A stretch of 64,000 nt of DNA. It comes from Heliocidaris tuberculata. Taxonomy: Eukaryota > Echinodermata > Echinoidea > Camarodonta > Echinometridae. Where the stretch lies: the NCBI GenBank assembly GCA_025618425.1, contig CM046835.1, forward strand, positions 17,203,959 through 17,267,958, in the 5' to 3' direction. A program made the position numbers and the translations under genes. The notes beneath the pieces were generated by a model. That model searched no databases, was not told the DNA's origin, and saw only the letters and a list, made by a program, of their open reading frames with translations. Below are positions 43,950 to 55,600 of this stretch, in pieces; within the stretch, counting starts at the first letter, position 1, and the number at the start of each line of letters is the position of its first letter.

Positions 43950-44818
43950 GTATTTACTTCTCAGTGTCGTTTTTTATGTTGTCCATTACGGTAGCTCCAC
44001 TCATACAATCTCCGCTGGAGTGCCGGCGAGATTCCCGATATGACGTGATCGCCTAGAACCGCCCCTAAATGATTCCTACAGATTGGTTTAGACTGTTAAA
44101 AAAAAGGACAAATATTTTACTGGAGGCGAATTACATGTTTCCCACGGTATGCGGGCCATTTTCCCCATTCATGACTTTATATGTCGATAAAATTGATATA
44201 TATTAACAGCGAAAGAGAAAACGAAGAAACTGTGGACATCCACGGGCGCTAGCTTAGTTTATAACTTAACGTCATATATTTGTAACAATACATGTAAGTT
44301 CAACTAAAGAAAAAAAACAACTTCGTAAGGCATAATATTTTTTCGGAGAAAGGGATATTTTTTAACCAAGAAGTATGGACGACATGCGAGTAATTTTTAT
44401 TCATCTAAATCTTGCATGAAAATACGTTTTCATCTTGATGAATACTAATTTACAATTGTTTCAGCCTGAGGGCAGAATAACGAATGGCCCCAGTTGTTAT
44501 TTATTTCATGTCGACCCTACGGCCTGACACCCCAAACTCGTTAGCGCAATATATTTATAGATACAACTTTACAAGCGAGGGAGCAAAGCAACCGAGCAGT
44601 AGATTTTTTTGGTTGCATTTTTTCCCTCAAAAATGCAATTTTTATGAACTTTACCTAAGATAATTCGCAAAGGAGCACTGCAATCAAGCGTTAAAGAGTT
44701 TCGATTTATGAAAAATGATTTACGTTTTCTTTCAACCTTTGCACGTGCTATTTTAGCTTTATCCTATATTCTGGGCAAAATACTTTTTAAAGAGGCCAAT
44801 GAAACTTTAAAAGGACTA
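43950..44818. other. Intron 3 or 3' flank of the SLC5-like gene; hAT debris
   Basis: No further exon recognised. At about 44570-44600, GCGAGGGAGCAAAGCAACCG is a degraded form of the GAGCGAGCGAAGCGAGCGAG word found in the hAT-like elements, so an old hAT copy probably lies here without recognisable ends. Confidence 0.45.
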
Positions 44819-46046
44819 CACTCTTAAAATGCTGGGTAAATTTAGTTGGGTAACTGGTGATAGGTTAAAAATATTCCCAATTTTGGGCTTTTATTAACCA
44901 AATGGACACTCAAGTGGTGTAACCAATATCGGTCAATAATTTTTACCTAAATATTGGGCATATATTTACCAAAAGTATTTGGTAAGTATGGGTTGGGTAC
45001 TTGTTGCCCTGTAGTTGTGTAATTTTGTCACATTCCCTTTGCCAGCTGGGTAAATTTTGTTGGGTAACTGATGGTTGGTCATAAATTTCACAGAAATTTA
45101 CCAACAGCTATTTGGTAAATCAGGGTTGGGAAATTCTTACCCTGATTTTGTGTAATTTTGTCACATTCCCTTAGCGTTGTTGGGTAAATTTTGTTGAGCA
45201 ACTAATGCTTGTTTAGAAATTCGCTGAACAGTGTGTGTGGGCATTGGTGGGTGTGCGTGTGTGTGTGTGTGTGAAGGGGGATGGGGATTTTACCCAACAG
45301 GGGGAAAAGTAGTTACACGTTGTAATCCAGCTGTAATCCAGCTAACAGTGGAAGTCATAAACTGATTCATGGGACCCAGGTTCGAGACTGAGTCATGTCT
45401 TTCGGATGGTGACGTTAAATGTCGGTCCCCAGACATAAATAATCATAGCTGATTGATACACGTCTGTAGAAACCCAATTACACACACACACACACACGCG
45501 CACCCACACACCCACACACACACCCACACACACACACACACACACACACATGTACCAACTGGATAGAATAGGACTAGGATAGGATAGGTTAAGATATAGG
45601 ATATGAAATCTTAAAGTAGGATAGGTTAGGATTGACTAGGTGAAGACCCAGAAAGACATAACAAGCAGCTTTCTTTCTTTCTTTCTTTCTTTTTTTTTTT
45701 TACCTAGGTTGGAGGAAACAGGAAACAATTTGGCAACTGAATTTTCCCACACACATAATATTTATTACCCAACAGCTGGACAAATAGAGGGTTGGGCAAT
45801 CCTATTGGGTAAAATTGGTTGGGCAAATAATTACCCAACTGAGAATATAACCAACAGTTGGGCAATTGTAGAGTTGGATAAAATCTGATGGGTCACCAAC
45901 TGATGGGAAATTTAATTTGCCCAACAACATAGTAAATGGATTGGCCAACATCAGTTGGGCAAATTTTAACCAATAGTTGTGTGGACAATATATTGCCCAG
46001 TGTTGATTAAAAGCTGGGCATTTTTTGCCCCATTCTTTTAAGAGTG
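44819..46046. mobile_element. TA-flanked mariner-like MITE, 1228 bp, CACTCTTAAAA termini
   Basis: Left end CACTCTTAAAA, right end TTTTAAGAGTG, perfect over 11 bp. It is flanked by TA (44817-44818 and 46047-46048). The outer parts are full of degenerate GGGTAAATTTTGTTGGGTAA and TTGGGCAA words in opposite orientations on the two sides, with about 70-180 bp periodicity. The centre has a GT tract (about 45243-45272), CA tracts (about 45481-45550), an AGGATAGG repeat, and a short patch at about 45371-45430 (GGTTCGAGACTGAGTC and TTTCGGATGGTGACGTTAAA) that resembles a tRNA-related SINE. No transposase. Confidence 0.75.
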
Positions 46047-46729
46047 TACATGTATATGAAATTACTTTTCGTTGTTGAACCCTTGAAAAAGCCATTACTA
46101 AACTATATCATAATTATATGTATGCTGGGGCGTAGAATTACAAGATCCTGAAGCAAAATTATGTGAGGGAGCAAAGCTAACAAGCTTTAGAAAATCATTC
46201 TTATTTTATACCCTCTAAAGACTCATTTCTAAAGCAATTTACCCTGCATACCGGGGCGTATAGTTATCCACAATATAATCAAAGTACAGATGTAGGCCTA
46301 TACCTAAAACTTAGTACCAGTTGTTTTGCATATAATGGAATTGATAATATAGCAGAAGCCTTTGACCAAATTCACTACAATTTGCAAGTACTTCGTTCAA
46401 ACTTACATTTTCTTTTTCTCTCTGAATAAACTGAGTTTTTCCATCGCGGGACTTGGCTATATATAAGGCACTGCCTTCCTGCTACGTTCCTAATACTTCC
46501 ATACTGTATATATGTTCACTGTATTCATAGTGTATTCTTATAAATAATTGTATTGTATATCCTCATTTGATTGTATTTTATTGTTATATATACGCCGTAT
46601 ACTTGTATTGTTTATGTTTTTTATGGAGTATTGAATAAAATGAATTGAAATAATTCATAGAAAGCAAAGAAATGCAAGTACACTTATTCAAATCTGCTCC
46701 TGTATTTCATAGGGTATCACAGTTATCAT
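46047..46729. other. Intergenic; two GGGGCGTA words from old hAT-like insertions
   Basis: GGGGCGTAGAATTAC (about 46126) and GGGGCGTATAGTTATCC (about 46255) resemble hAT termini in the same orientation. GTGAGGGAGCAAAGCTAACAAGC (degraded GAGCGAGCG word) lies between them. AGTATTGAATAAAATGAATTG at about 46626-46646 looks like a LINE tail. No gene. Confidence 0.45.
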
Positions 46730-46814
46730 CATCATCATCATCCAGTCATCAACATTGTTATTATTATTTATTATTATTATCATTATTATTATTATCATTA
46801 TTATTATTATTAGC

Positions 46815-46858
<44 letters not shown>

Positions 46859-46884
46859 CAGTAGTAGTAGTATCATCATTATAA
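46730..46884. repeat. Compound trinucleotide microsatellite (ATC/ATT/AGT)n
   Basis: CATCAT, then TTATTA, then a long AGTAGT tract up to about 46871, ending in ATCATC. Poly-Ser, poly-Ile and poly-Leu frames on both strands are translations of this tract. Another CATCAT run follows the foldback element at about 47810-47830. Confidence 0.9.
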
Positions 46885-47790
46885 CGTCGTGTGCCCGGCA
46901 GAAGGGCGCGAACGCCTGCGCACACGGAAAACACAGTTTCGAGAAAAATGCGATTAAAGATTATGCTTCATTTTGCAGCCGCATTCTGAAGTAATTAATA
47001 ATCCAAACATCTTCTAAATTTCACCAAATGACAAAATAACACTTCAAGAATCATCATTGTAAATTTTATTACCAGTAGTGCTAAACTTTCAAAGATATGA
47101 ACACTTTTTCCGTTCACGACCTTCTGCTGGGAAGAAATTACGCGAAATCAGTGTTTTTCTTCCCGGCAAAAGGGCGCGAACAACGTTCGCGTCACATACA
47201 CGGCTATGCGCAGGAGGCTTCACGCCCTTCTTCCGGGCCTACGTCGCGCAGATTTTCTTCCCGGCAAAAGGGCGCGAACAACGGAGCAGAATGGGTGCGA
47301 ACAATGCTCCGTTGTTCGCGCCCTTTTGCCGGGAAGAAAAACACTGATTTCGCGTAATTTCTTCCCAGCAGAAGGTCGTGAACGGAAAATGTATTCATAT
47401 CTTTAAAAGTTTAGCACCATTGGTAATAATATTTACACTGATGATTCTTGAAGTGTCATTTTATCATTTGGTGAAATTTAGAAGATGTTTGGATTATTAA
47501 TTAGTTCGGAATGCGGCTGCAAATTAAAGCATAATCGTCAATCGCGTTTTTCTCGAAACTGTTTTCCGTGCGCGCACAGGCGTTCGCGCCCTTCTGCCGG
47601 GAAGGATTTTTGTATTTGGCTGCCCGCACCATTTTCATTTTCTTGTATTACGTAACAATTCAGGCATTTTATGAGTTGAGAAGCATATCAGTCGAAAGGC
47701 CTTTTAATTCTCTATCTTATGTTACCAAAAACTGAAAATCGAAAATTTTGTCAATTTTTGCGTTCGCGCCCTTCTGCCGGGCACACGACG
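46885..47790. mobile_element. 906-bp foldback element built from a 20-bp GC-rich word
   Basis: The first 31 bases and last 31 bases are exact reverse complements (CGTCGTGTGCCCGGCAGAAG... at the left end). The arms, about 46885-47290 and 47291-47610, stay mirrored through TCTCGAAAAA, GATTATGCTT, CCAAACATCTTCTAAATTTC, AAAATAACACTTCAAGAATC and ACGCGAAATCAGTGTTTTTC. The word CCCGGCAAAAGGGCGCGAAC, or close variants, occurs about nine times in both orientations. The tail 47611-47790 is present only on the right and ends in another copy of the word. ATAA on both outer sides may be a 4-bp TSD. Confidence 0.8.
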
Positions 47791-49438
47791 ATAATAATTG
47801 TTGTCATCAGCATCATCATCATCATCATCATTCTATCGTATTAATCTAAAAAAATGGGAAACATGAATTCATTTCCCAAGTCTATTATGATTACCTGGAT
47901 CTTGTATTGGCTAATAATTTATGAATATGCCTTGACAAATACTTGAATTTCTAAAGAAATATTATCACGGCTTGGAATCCTCAAGGCGAGGCCCAAGGCA
48001 TTCCAAAGGCCAAGGCATTGAAAAAAACAGGCCTTAAGGCCAAGGCCGAACATCAAGACACTACGTTCACTGCCATCTAGTACTGTTTCTCTTAGGTAGC
48101 TTAGCGAAATGTAGTGGTGCATAAGCACGGGGATTTTAAACAAAAGAACGCAAGCGGCCAATCAGCGACAGCGTTTCTCGCTTCCGGGATTTTACCCCCT
48201 GGGGAACGAAGACTCTGTGTCTGACAAAAGCGATCCCGTCTCCCGTGCTGAAAAGCCGCGATTTATTTTTGGTCTTCTCTACAGACTCGTTAAAACGCTA
48301 TATCCCCCTCTACGGCTACATTATTGTGTACTTCTACGTGTTTTTCTCTACGCGGCAAACCACTATTATGACGGGTCAAGTCTGCGGGACACATTCATGA
48401 TGATCCGTTGTATTAAATTTTCTCAATACGTATCTATCTATTCTTGTATTTATATACTTCGATAAAAACACTTGTAAATAACAATCTAATTGTTTCGTTC
48501 TATCTTACTGGGGACTCTGAAACTAGCATTTACTAAGAGCAGTGAGTCTATCAGTATCGAAATTCTCTGTCTTTTAAAAATATTTTTAATATATATTTCA
48601 TGGTAGGCTAAAATCAGTATGTGGGCTTTGTCGTTTAACGAGGGAATTCAAGAGGAACATCGATTTGAATACCGTTTTTGTTTTCCTCATGAAGAGTATT
48701 ATTGTTTATTCATAAATATTATTTATTTCTTCTTTCATGGTTAAAACAGATATCCGAGAGAGTCTGAATCATTATTACGAGGTTAAAAGTATTGCGTGCC
48801 TTTCAAATATATTGCTCTTATTGACTTCAATTATTTCTGCCCATCACCTTTTTCTGTCAATAACCTCTTCCTAATTGAGATCCCAATCTCCATCAGAATT
48901 TTGTGCAGTAATATATGCGCCCACAAGTATAAAGGGCATGAAATAGTAGGTAAAAGGTTCGAAATTCGAAGGAAATCGTAATTTCTGATTGCCTTGCTTC
49001 AGTCTTATAATCGCAAATCGAGAGGGACAGGGTAACATGTCCCCCCCCCAACATGATGGTAATTGTCATTATGGTGATGATGATGATGTCGATGATACTA
49101 GTAATAATAATAATTACATTATCAATAATATTAGTAAGTAGGCAAAAGATTGTTTTCTTGTTATATTGTGATAAGGATGTGCACTGACGAATATTTCGGA
49201 TTATATTGTAGATATTCTTGTTGTCATGGCAATAACATTTCAAAGTGATTTAGAAGCTCGAAGGGGGGGGGGGGGGGCGGGCTGTAAAGGTTGCGCCGTG
49301 GCTAATTATTTATATACATCAGCCAATCCTTATCAGTTGTTTATCCATTCCTGAATAGCCTACTGAAGCAAGGAATGATAACATATAAAACGGAGAGAAT
49401 GCAGCCCGTTCATTTGTCAGTAGTCGGAAAATTAGTCA
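47791..49438. other. Intergenic, no gene confirmed
   Basis: Contains an AAGGCC-rich degenerate repeat (about 47970-48055) and a TAG-TTAGCGAAATGTAGTGGTGCA patch whose inverse recurs at about 62260-62285. A GGCCAATCAG CCAAT-type word lies at about 48146-48155 in a GC patch, with short C (about 49042) and G (about 49264) tracts. The frame at 48217-48465 starts at GTG and has no motif. Confidence 0.4.
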
Positions 49439-50254
49439 ACGTAGAGCAGGGGCGGCGCATCCGGGGCCAGGGGGCACAGTGCCCTCCCACTTTTTCAAGT
49501 ACCCCAAAAGTGCCCTTTTTACATCTGAAAAATGCCCCCCTTCCTCTCTGATAAGGGCCCTTTTTACTATTAAAAGTGCCCCTTTTCCTTTCTAATAAGT
49601 GCCCCTTCCCCTTCTGATAAGTGTTTTTTCCCCTCCTGATAAGTGCCCCTTTTCAAAATCTGATAATTGGCTCCTTATCTCTCTAATAAGTGCCCTTTTC
49701 TTCTGATGATAAGTACATTTTTACTTCTGATAGGTGCCCCTTTTCCCTTCTAAATAGTGCCAACTTTCCCCTTCTGATAAATGCCATTTTTACATCTCAT
49801 AAGCTCCCCTTTTCCTATCTAATATGTGCCATTTTCCTCTTCTCATGAGTGCCCCTTTTTACTTCTTATAAGTGCCCCCCATTCCAACTCTGATAAGCGC
49901 CCTTTCCTCTTCGGATAAATGCCCCCTTTTACGTATATTTCCCGTTGTTTCTTACAAATAAAGCCATATCTAACTTCAAAGAATCGATGCGGCTTTATGT
50001 AGTAGCAGGTACACATATTACTACAATGTAAGGCAGTGGAGCTGGAGGCAAGAGGGGCATAATGCCTACCCCCCCCCCCTCCCCCGCAGCAAAGGAATTC
50101 TTATTCCGCTATATATTCGAATATGCCCATAATTTAACACCAATTAAGGGCAATATTTTCTGAAAATCTCCCCAAAACTCCCACGCTACGCTCGCTAGCT
50201 CTCATGAAAGCAAGCAGATCGCATAAAGTATGTTGATATAGATGTAATCCTTAA

Positions 50255-53200
50255 CCCTTCTGAGACGACGGGCTTCTACAGAAGCCGAGCGAGGTGTTCA
50301 GTCTGTGGCGGAGGGCTTCTACAGAAGCCGAGATTTATGCCTAATATGTTGACGAAGTTTTCTAGCGAACTATCAGCTCTTATGCGCTAAAATTCTTAGT
50401 AGTATTATGTAGATATATTCATTCACAATACCCGTTTTAAAAAAAATGAGGTTACGTTGAAAAAAATCGAGAAAAATAGATTTCGTTTCAACTTTACCCG
50501 AAATTCTTGTTGGGATCGTAAATCCCGTATACCTAGAGACGAACGCGTACGTGTCCTCTCCGATCACGTGATATCATCGCTTTCGGCCGGCCACGAGGAG
50601 TATGCGTTCTTGATCTTGACGACATACAGGCTACAGCTCGACTTCGCTCCTTTTAATCCAACTTCATAAGAAAGGATCCTTTCATTTTATAAATTGAAAT
50701 TGACCGATTTAGCGCACCATTCAAGAATGGACCTTTCAAAATGAAATGCTTTTTTCAAAATGAAGCGCTTATCTCAGCTGAGTGGACCATGCAGGCCCCA
50801 CTCTAATAAGAGGAACAAAAGAATGCCAAAGCAACTACTATTAAAAGGAAGATTAGCGTTTTCAAAGAAGAGGTCAATCTACTGAATACATGACAACACA
50901 AAGAGCCACTCGGGCCTGCGTTTATGAGGGCATGTAGCCATCTTAGAGCATGTAATTATGTTTGCGAAATAAAATATAGCTATCAAACCCCAAGCGGTCT
51001 TGGATTTATGCGGCAAATGAAATGTTCATATTTCATGTTCTGAAAAGCACCCCCTTACCCTTCTCTCTATCTCTTCCCACGGAAGGATACCCTTGTCTTG
51101 AGTAACTCCGGCGGAATAGACATAAATATGAGAATTATCCTGTGAAGGAAGGTTCCGCCAATGTTGGAAAAATGCCCAGCAACATAAACACAAGTTCCTT
51201 CCAATTAGAGAGAAAGATTTAAAAAAAAAAAAAAAAAAAAAAACATTATCTTCATTATCATTACTACTAATTATCCTTGTTAGCATCATCATCATCATCA
51301 CCACCATTATATATTTATATCCATGTCATATACAAAACTTTTCAAAAATGAAACGAGAATTAACAAAGTTTTATAGACAAAATATATTGGTTGAACGAGA
51401 CCAAAGATGGAGACGAACACATATAAATGAAATTCAGTATATACAGTCCGTTAAATGTTTAACCTAATGACTGGATTTGTGTCAAAAGGATAATAAACAC
51501 AACACTCATTGGCTATATGAAAGCTTTAATTAAATGCGTCTTTATAATTTATTCCCGATTCTGTCATCCGCTGTAAAAAAAATAAAATAAAAATTAAAAA
51601 AAAAAAAAAAGGGAGGGGGAGGGGCTGTTATTGCAGATACTGCAACATTACTTTATAACGAAATCTTGATTTGGTCACTCAGCTGTAAGCCTACATCAGA
51701 ATTAACTTACAACTCATACATTTTTTTCCTATAAACATCTTGATTTATTGAAACAATACTGTGCTCGCATTGAGGGTCTTTCGAGAGTATGAGAATGCCC
51801 TTATATATTTGTCTTTCTTCGACAATAGGGTTACATAAAATATCATATTCGATCATAGTTGTACATGTATTACATTATGTTCGGAGTTTGCGTTCACTTG
51901 GTATCTTCCGTGTCATTTTCTTCCATGAAATAGAATTAGAGGCAATAGTGGGGGGGGGGGGGGAGAGATATATGATGAGGTACATGATGTGTTTTGTTTA
52001 CATTTCTTTATTTTAGCATTGTCTGTTATTTCTGATTGATCATGGGGGAGGGTGGAAGGGGGAGGGGGGGGGGGGAGGGAGGGTGGGAGGGGGGAGGGAG
52101 GGGGCTAGCCATTACCATTGGTTGCTATACTATCGGGATTTTTTTAACACATTTTTTCATCGCTTTAGTTTGCTTTTTAATTCTCGTCAATATCAAGCAC
52201 AACTGTTGTGCTTCGTTTTTACTTCTTTCCTCATTATCTCGTAACATACAGTGAATTACTATACTCTCAATATCATGCTCTTTTTCTGCTGTTCTCTTTA
52301 TTTTCAAATTGATCAAACTCTTAGATACGGCGAATAAGTCCTTATTAGCCACACCCCTTCAAAAGAAAAATTGCATGCAATGCGGAAATGAAACGCACTG
52401 AAACAAAGTTCTAATTGCACGAACTTCCTGACGAATTCAGAAGGAGAGAGAGAGGAGAGAGAGCGGCATTGAGATGTAGCCATTACCATTGTTGGCTATA
52501 CTATCGGGATTTTTTTTAAAACACATTTTTTTTTATCGCTTTAGTTTGTTTATCATTCTCGTCAATATCAACCACAAACTGTTGTGTTTCGGTTTTGCTT
52601 CTTTCCTCATTATCTCGTAACATACAGTGAATTACTATACTCTCAATATCATGCTCTTTTTCTGCTGTTCTCTTTATTTTCAAATTGATCAAACTCTTAG
52701 ATACGGCGAATAAGTCCTTATTAGCCACACCCCTTCAAAGAAAAATTGCATGCAATGCGGAAATGAAACGCACTGAAACAAAGTTCTAATTGCACGAACT
52801 TCCTGACGAATTCAGAAGGAGAGAGAGAGAGAGAGAGAGCGGCATTGAGATGTAGCCATTACCATTGGTTGCTATACTATCGGGATTTTTTTAAAACACA
52901 TTTTTTTTTTATCGCTTTAGTTTGTTTATCATTCTCGTCAATATCAACCACAACTGTTGTGTTTCGGTTTTTGCTTCTTTCCTCATTATCTCGTAACATA
53001 CAGTGAATTACTATACTCTCAAATATCATGCTCTTTTTCTGCTGTTCTCTTTATTTTCAAATTGATCAAACTCTTAGATACGGCGAATAAGTCCTTATTA
53101 GCCACACCCCTTCAAAAGAAAAATTGCATGCAATGCGGAAATGAAACGCACTGAAACAAAGTTCTTATTGCACGAACTTCCTGACGAATTCTGAGAGAGA

Positions 53201-53452
53201 GAGAGAGAGAGAGAGAGAGCGGCATTGAGATGTAGCCATTACCATCGTTTGCTCTACTATCGGGATTTTTTTAAACACATTTTCTTTTTATCGCTTTAGT
53301 TTGTTTATGATTCTCGTCAATATCAACCACAACTGTAAACAAAGTTCTAATTGCACGAACTTCCTGACGAATTCAAAGAGAGAGAGAGCGGCATTGAGAT
53401 GTGACAAAGTATTATTTTGTTCCAATCACTGTCATTCATTTCTTTCCCATTA

Positions 53453-53486
<34 letters not shown>

Positions 53487-54221
53487 AATATGCGTACACA
53501 ATTTTAATTATTTTTTTTTTTATTGATACAGCAACTACATAGGGAAATAATGTTTGAAATAGAGATGAATAGATAGAGAAAAATAAACGAATGAAGCGGG
53601 AGACAAAAACTAAAGTAAATAATTACGACAAATTATGAGAAATGAAGTCGAAAGTGAATAGGATTTTTTTTTATCTTACTGAGTAACATAATGTTCATCC
53701 GAAAATTCAATTCCCTGAATGGGCCTATACCTGTTTGCATATTTAAAAAAGAAAAGCATTTAGAGTAGATCATGTCCACAATGTTGGTCAGAATGCGTTG
53801 GAAACTCATGTGAATGTAGGGCCAATGACTTGGGTGATAATATGCCGAGCATTAGCAGACGACAATGGGGCCAATGAATGGGGTATCGATCGAAACGCGA
53901 ACCGCGCGTGCGACGGCGCTTACGCAATTTGTATTGTAAGTGTATTGAGAAGGAAGGAAGCGAAGCTTCTACAAAATAAGACGGCTTTTCCCCTCTAAAA
54001 TAACAAACCTTATTTTTTTGTTTCGATAAACAAAACTTATATTTTTAGTAAAGAGAAAATTCTGACCTTTCATGTTTGCATGAATGGTGGAATTGACCGA
54101 GTGAGGTGCAATGAGCAATTAAGTAGAAAGCACCGCCAAATTTCCCATTACCGGCAATGTAACCGAAATCGCTCCTTCACAAGGGAGAACAATCGCTGTG
54201 CGCGGGCTCGCACTCAAAGAG
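50255..54221. mobile_element. TTAA-flanked (piggyBac-type) insertion, about 4 kb
   Basis: Flanked by TTAA (50251-50254 and 54222-54225). The ends CCCTTCTGAGACGACGGGC and GCTCGCACTCAAAGAG are loosely inverted, as in piggyBac-like elements. The left subterminal region has two hairpins GGCTTCTACAGAAGCC (about 50270 and 50309). A related copy near 56570-56620 reads straight through this point with CTTTAGG instead of TTAA-insert-TTAA, which fixes the boundaries. The interior contains a four-unit tandem repeat (52106-53392), an A-rich patch and GA microsatellites. No transposase-sized frame is present, so it is non-autonomous. Confidence 0.75.
52106..53392. repeat. 370-380-bp tandem repeat, three full units and one deleted unit
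   Basis: TAGCCATTACCAT begins units at 52106, 52477, 52853 and 53233 (periods 371, 376, 380). Units end in a GA microsatellite of varying length, then CGGCATTGAGATG. The fourth unit lacks the middle, joining AACCACAACTGT to AAACAAAGTTCTAATTGC. On the minus strand, units 1 and 2 keep open frames of 70-75 codons with the shared peptide ANKDLFAVSKSLINLKIKRT; unit 3 has a one-base insertion (about 53022). The peptide is not recognised. Confidence 0.85.
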
Positions 54222-54658
54222 TTAAGAAAAGCGACAGGGATAATGTATGAATTAAAAGATAATTCGACATTCCCCAATTAATTTGCTGTTGTCAATTTCA
54301 TTATATCGCTATAAATTATTCTCAACCAAAGGAATTCAGCATTAGAAAAAAGTCTGAAAATTTTTGCTCGCTCGCTTCGCTCGCTCGCACATGAGTCATT
54401 AGACCACCACACACAACTGCTAATTTATTGGGAAGCTGAAGCAGTGTCCAGAACCACAATAAAAAGGAAGAAGATGATGCCTGATAATGTATTCATCATG
54501 TTGACTTGACTGTTGGGTAATACCAATGTCACAAAAATGGTCCCTATTTTCGTTTTATGTTCACCCCTTGTAGGTGCCCCCTTTTCCCCAAAAGTGCCCT
54601 TTTTGGCTGGTGCCCCCCCCCCCCCCTTTGAAAGACGTTCCGCTGCCCTGACGTAGAG

Positions 54659-55393
54659 AAATAGCCCAGGCCAAACCCGGTTCGAGCTGACAAGCTTTTT
54701 GTGAATAACATGGATAGTCTAAGTAACTGTAAGGGGGCAAAATCTCATAATTTTATGTAAAATGGGGTGACTATTTCGGGAAAGTTCCCAGACTATGTAC
54801 GTTCTATGTAAAACAAATTGCATGGGTTAATCAATGTGAACAAGAAAAGAGTAGGTTCTATTTGAGTTTATTATAGGCTAAATTGCAAGTTCAGTGTATG
54901 ATAACAGAAGGACGATACAGGTAACAAACCAGTATTATGTAACAGGGAACAAAGAAAGACATCCCAACGGAGTGAATAGGCATTGTCTAGTGCAGGTGTC
55001 ACGCCACCGGCCGAGGTGCGCTTAATCTTTCCATAATGGAGTGTTCTAAGAACACTCCGAGTCATGTGCATCATAACAACTTTCGAATGACTAAAGTTCA
55101 CAATTTGAACTCTTCGTAATACAATGAATAACCTATGTTTAACACTCCTACAAAATATCAACCCAATCCGACAATTCATTTCATGGCGGTTGCTATGGCC
55201 TTTTGATTCACTCTCTATTAATTTTCTTTATTGTTTTCTTGCTCCGCACGCTTGAATAGCCCCTCTGTAGAACAGCTGAGCTGCAATGGCACGGCTGAGC
55301 AGGGCGATCCTTCCAATATTATTTTCTCATGTTATCATGCATGTTATTATATATATGTTCTTATAATTGGTAAATAAAATAAGAATAGTCTAC
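54659..55393. other. Repeat A terminus and intergenic sequence
   Basis: 54677-54795 is a stand-alone repeat A right end (GTTCGAGCTGACAAGC, CTCATAATTTTATG, GGGGTGACTATTTCGGGA). The rest, including the 102-residue minus frame at 54871-55179, shows nothing recognisable. Confidence 0.55.
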
Positions 55394-55600
55394 CCTTAAA
55401 CATTCGTTCCTGCCCTTCAGCTGAATCTTTCAAAAGAAATCTTAATACTTATTTGTTTTCTCTATGATTGGATTTGGTTGTGTGCACTCGGAGAGCAAAA
55501 TAATTACTTTGTTTCATTTTTTTCTTATTGTAAAGCGCCTTGAGCATGTTTATATGGAAAGGCGCTGTATGTATGTATGTAAATCAATCAAATCAAATAT
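55394..55600 (+). pseudogene. LINE 3' end fragment (L2/CR1-like)
   Basis: A short frame ends in AESFKRNLNTYLFSL and a TGA at 55465-55467, the usual C-terminal ending of many L2/CR1 reverse transcriptases. The UTR carries AAAGCGCCTTGAGCATGTTT and GGAAAGGCGCTGTATGTATG, the classical stem of L2-type 3' ends, then an ATCAATCAAATCAAAT tail. Severely 5'-truncated. Confidence 0.75.

Larger units (their letters stand above)
49447..54650. mobile_element. Composite hAT-like element, 5.2 kb, 8-bp TSD
   Basis: Left end CAGGGGCGGCGCATCCGGGG; right end GACGTTCCGCTGCCCTG, a diverged inverse. The exact duplication ACGTAGAG flanks it (49439-49446 and 54651-54658). The left part (49470-49930) is a degenerate minisatellite of about 28-32 bp, consensus TAAGTGCCCCTTTTCCTTCTGA. 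TCGCTCGCTTCGCTCGCTCG lies near the right end (about 54368-54387). About 4 kb of the interior is a later TTAA insertion, so the original hAT element was about 1.2 kb. No hAT transposase is visible. Confidence 0.85.

Noticed and set aside
45371..45430. tRNA-type B box (GGTTCGAGAC) as a tRNA gene
   Set aside because: No A box at the right distance and no cloverleaf; at best a short SINE-like remnant inside a MITE.
46672..46994. Poly-Ser, poly-Ile, poly-Leu and poly-Val frames
   Set aside because: Translations of an (ATC/ATT/AGT)n microsatellite in several frames on both strands.
47078..47406. Overlapping Arg-rich frames on both strands sharing the same peptide
   Set aside because: Identical peptides on opposite strands come from the palindrome of the foldback element, not from genes.
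48217..48465. 82-residue frame downstream of a CCAAT word as a small gene
   Set aside because: It has a GTG rather than ATG start, no motif and no clear promoter beyond a single CCAAT word.
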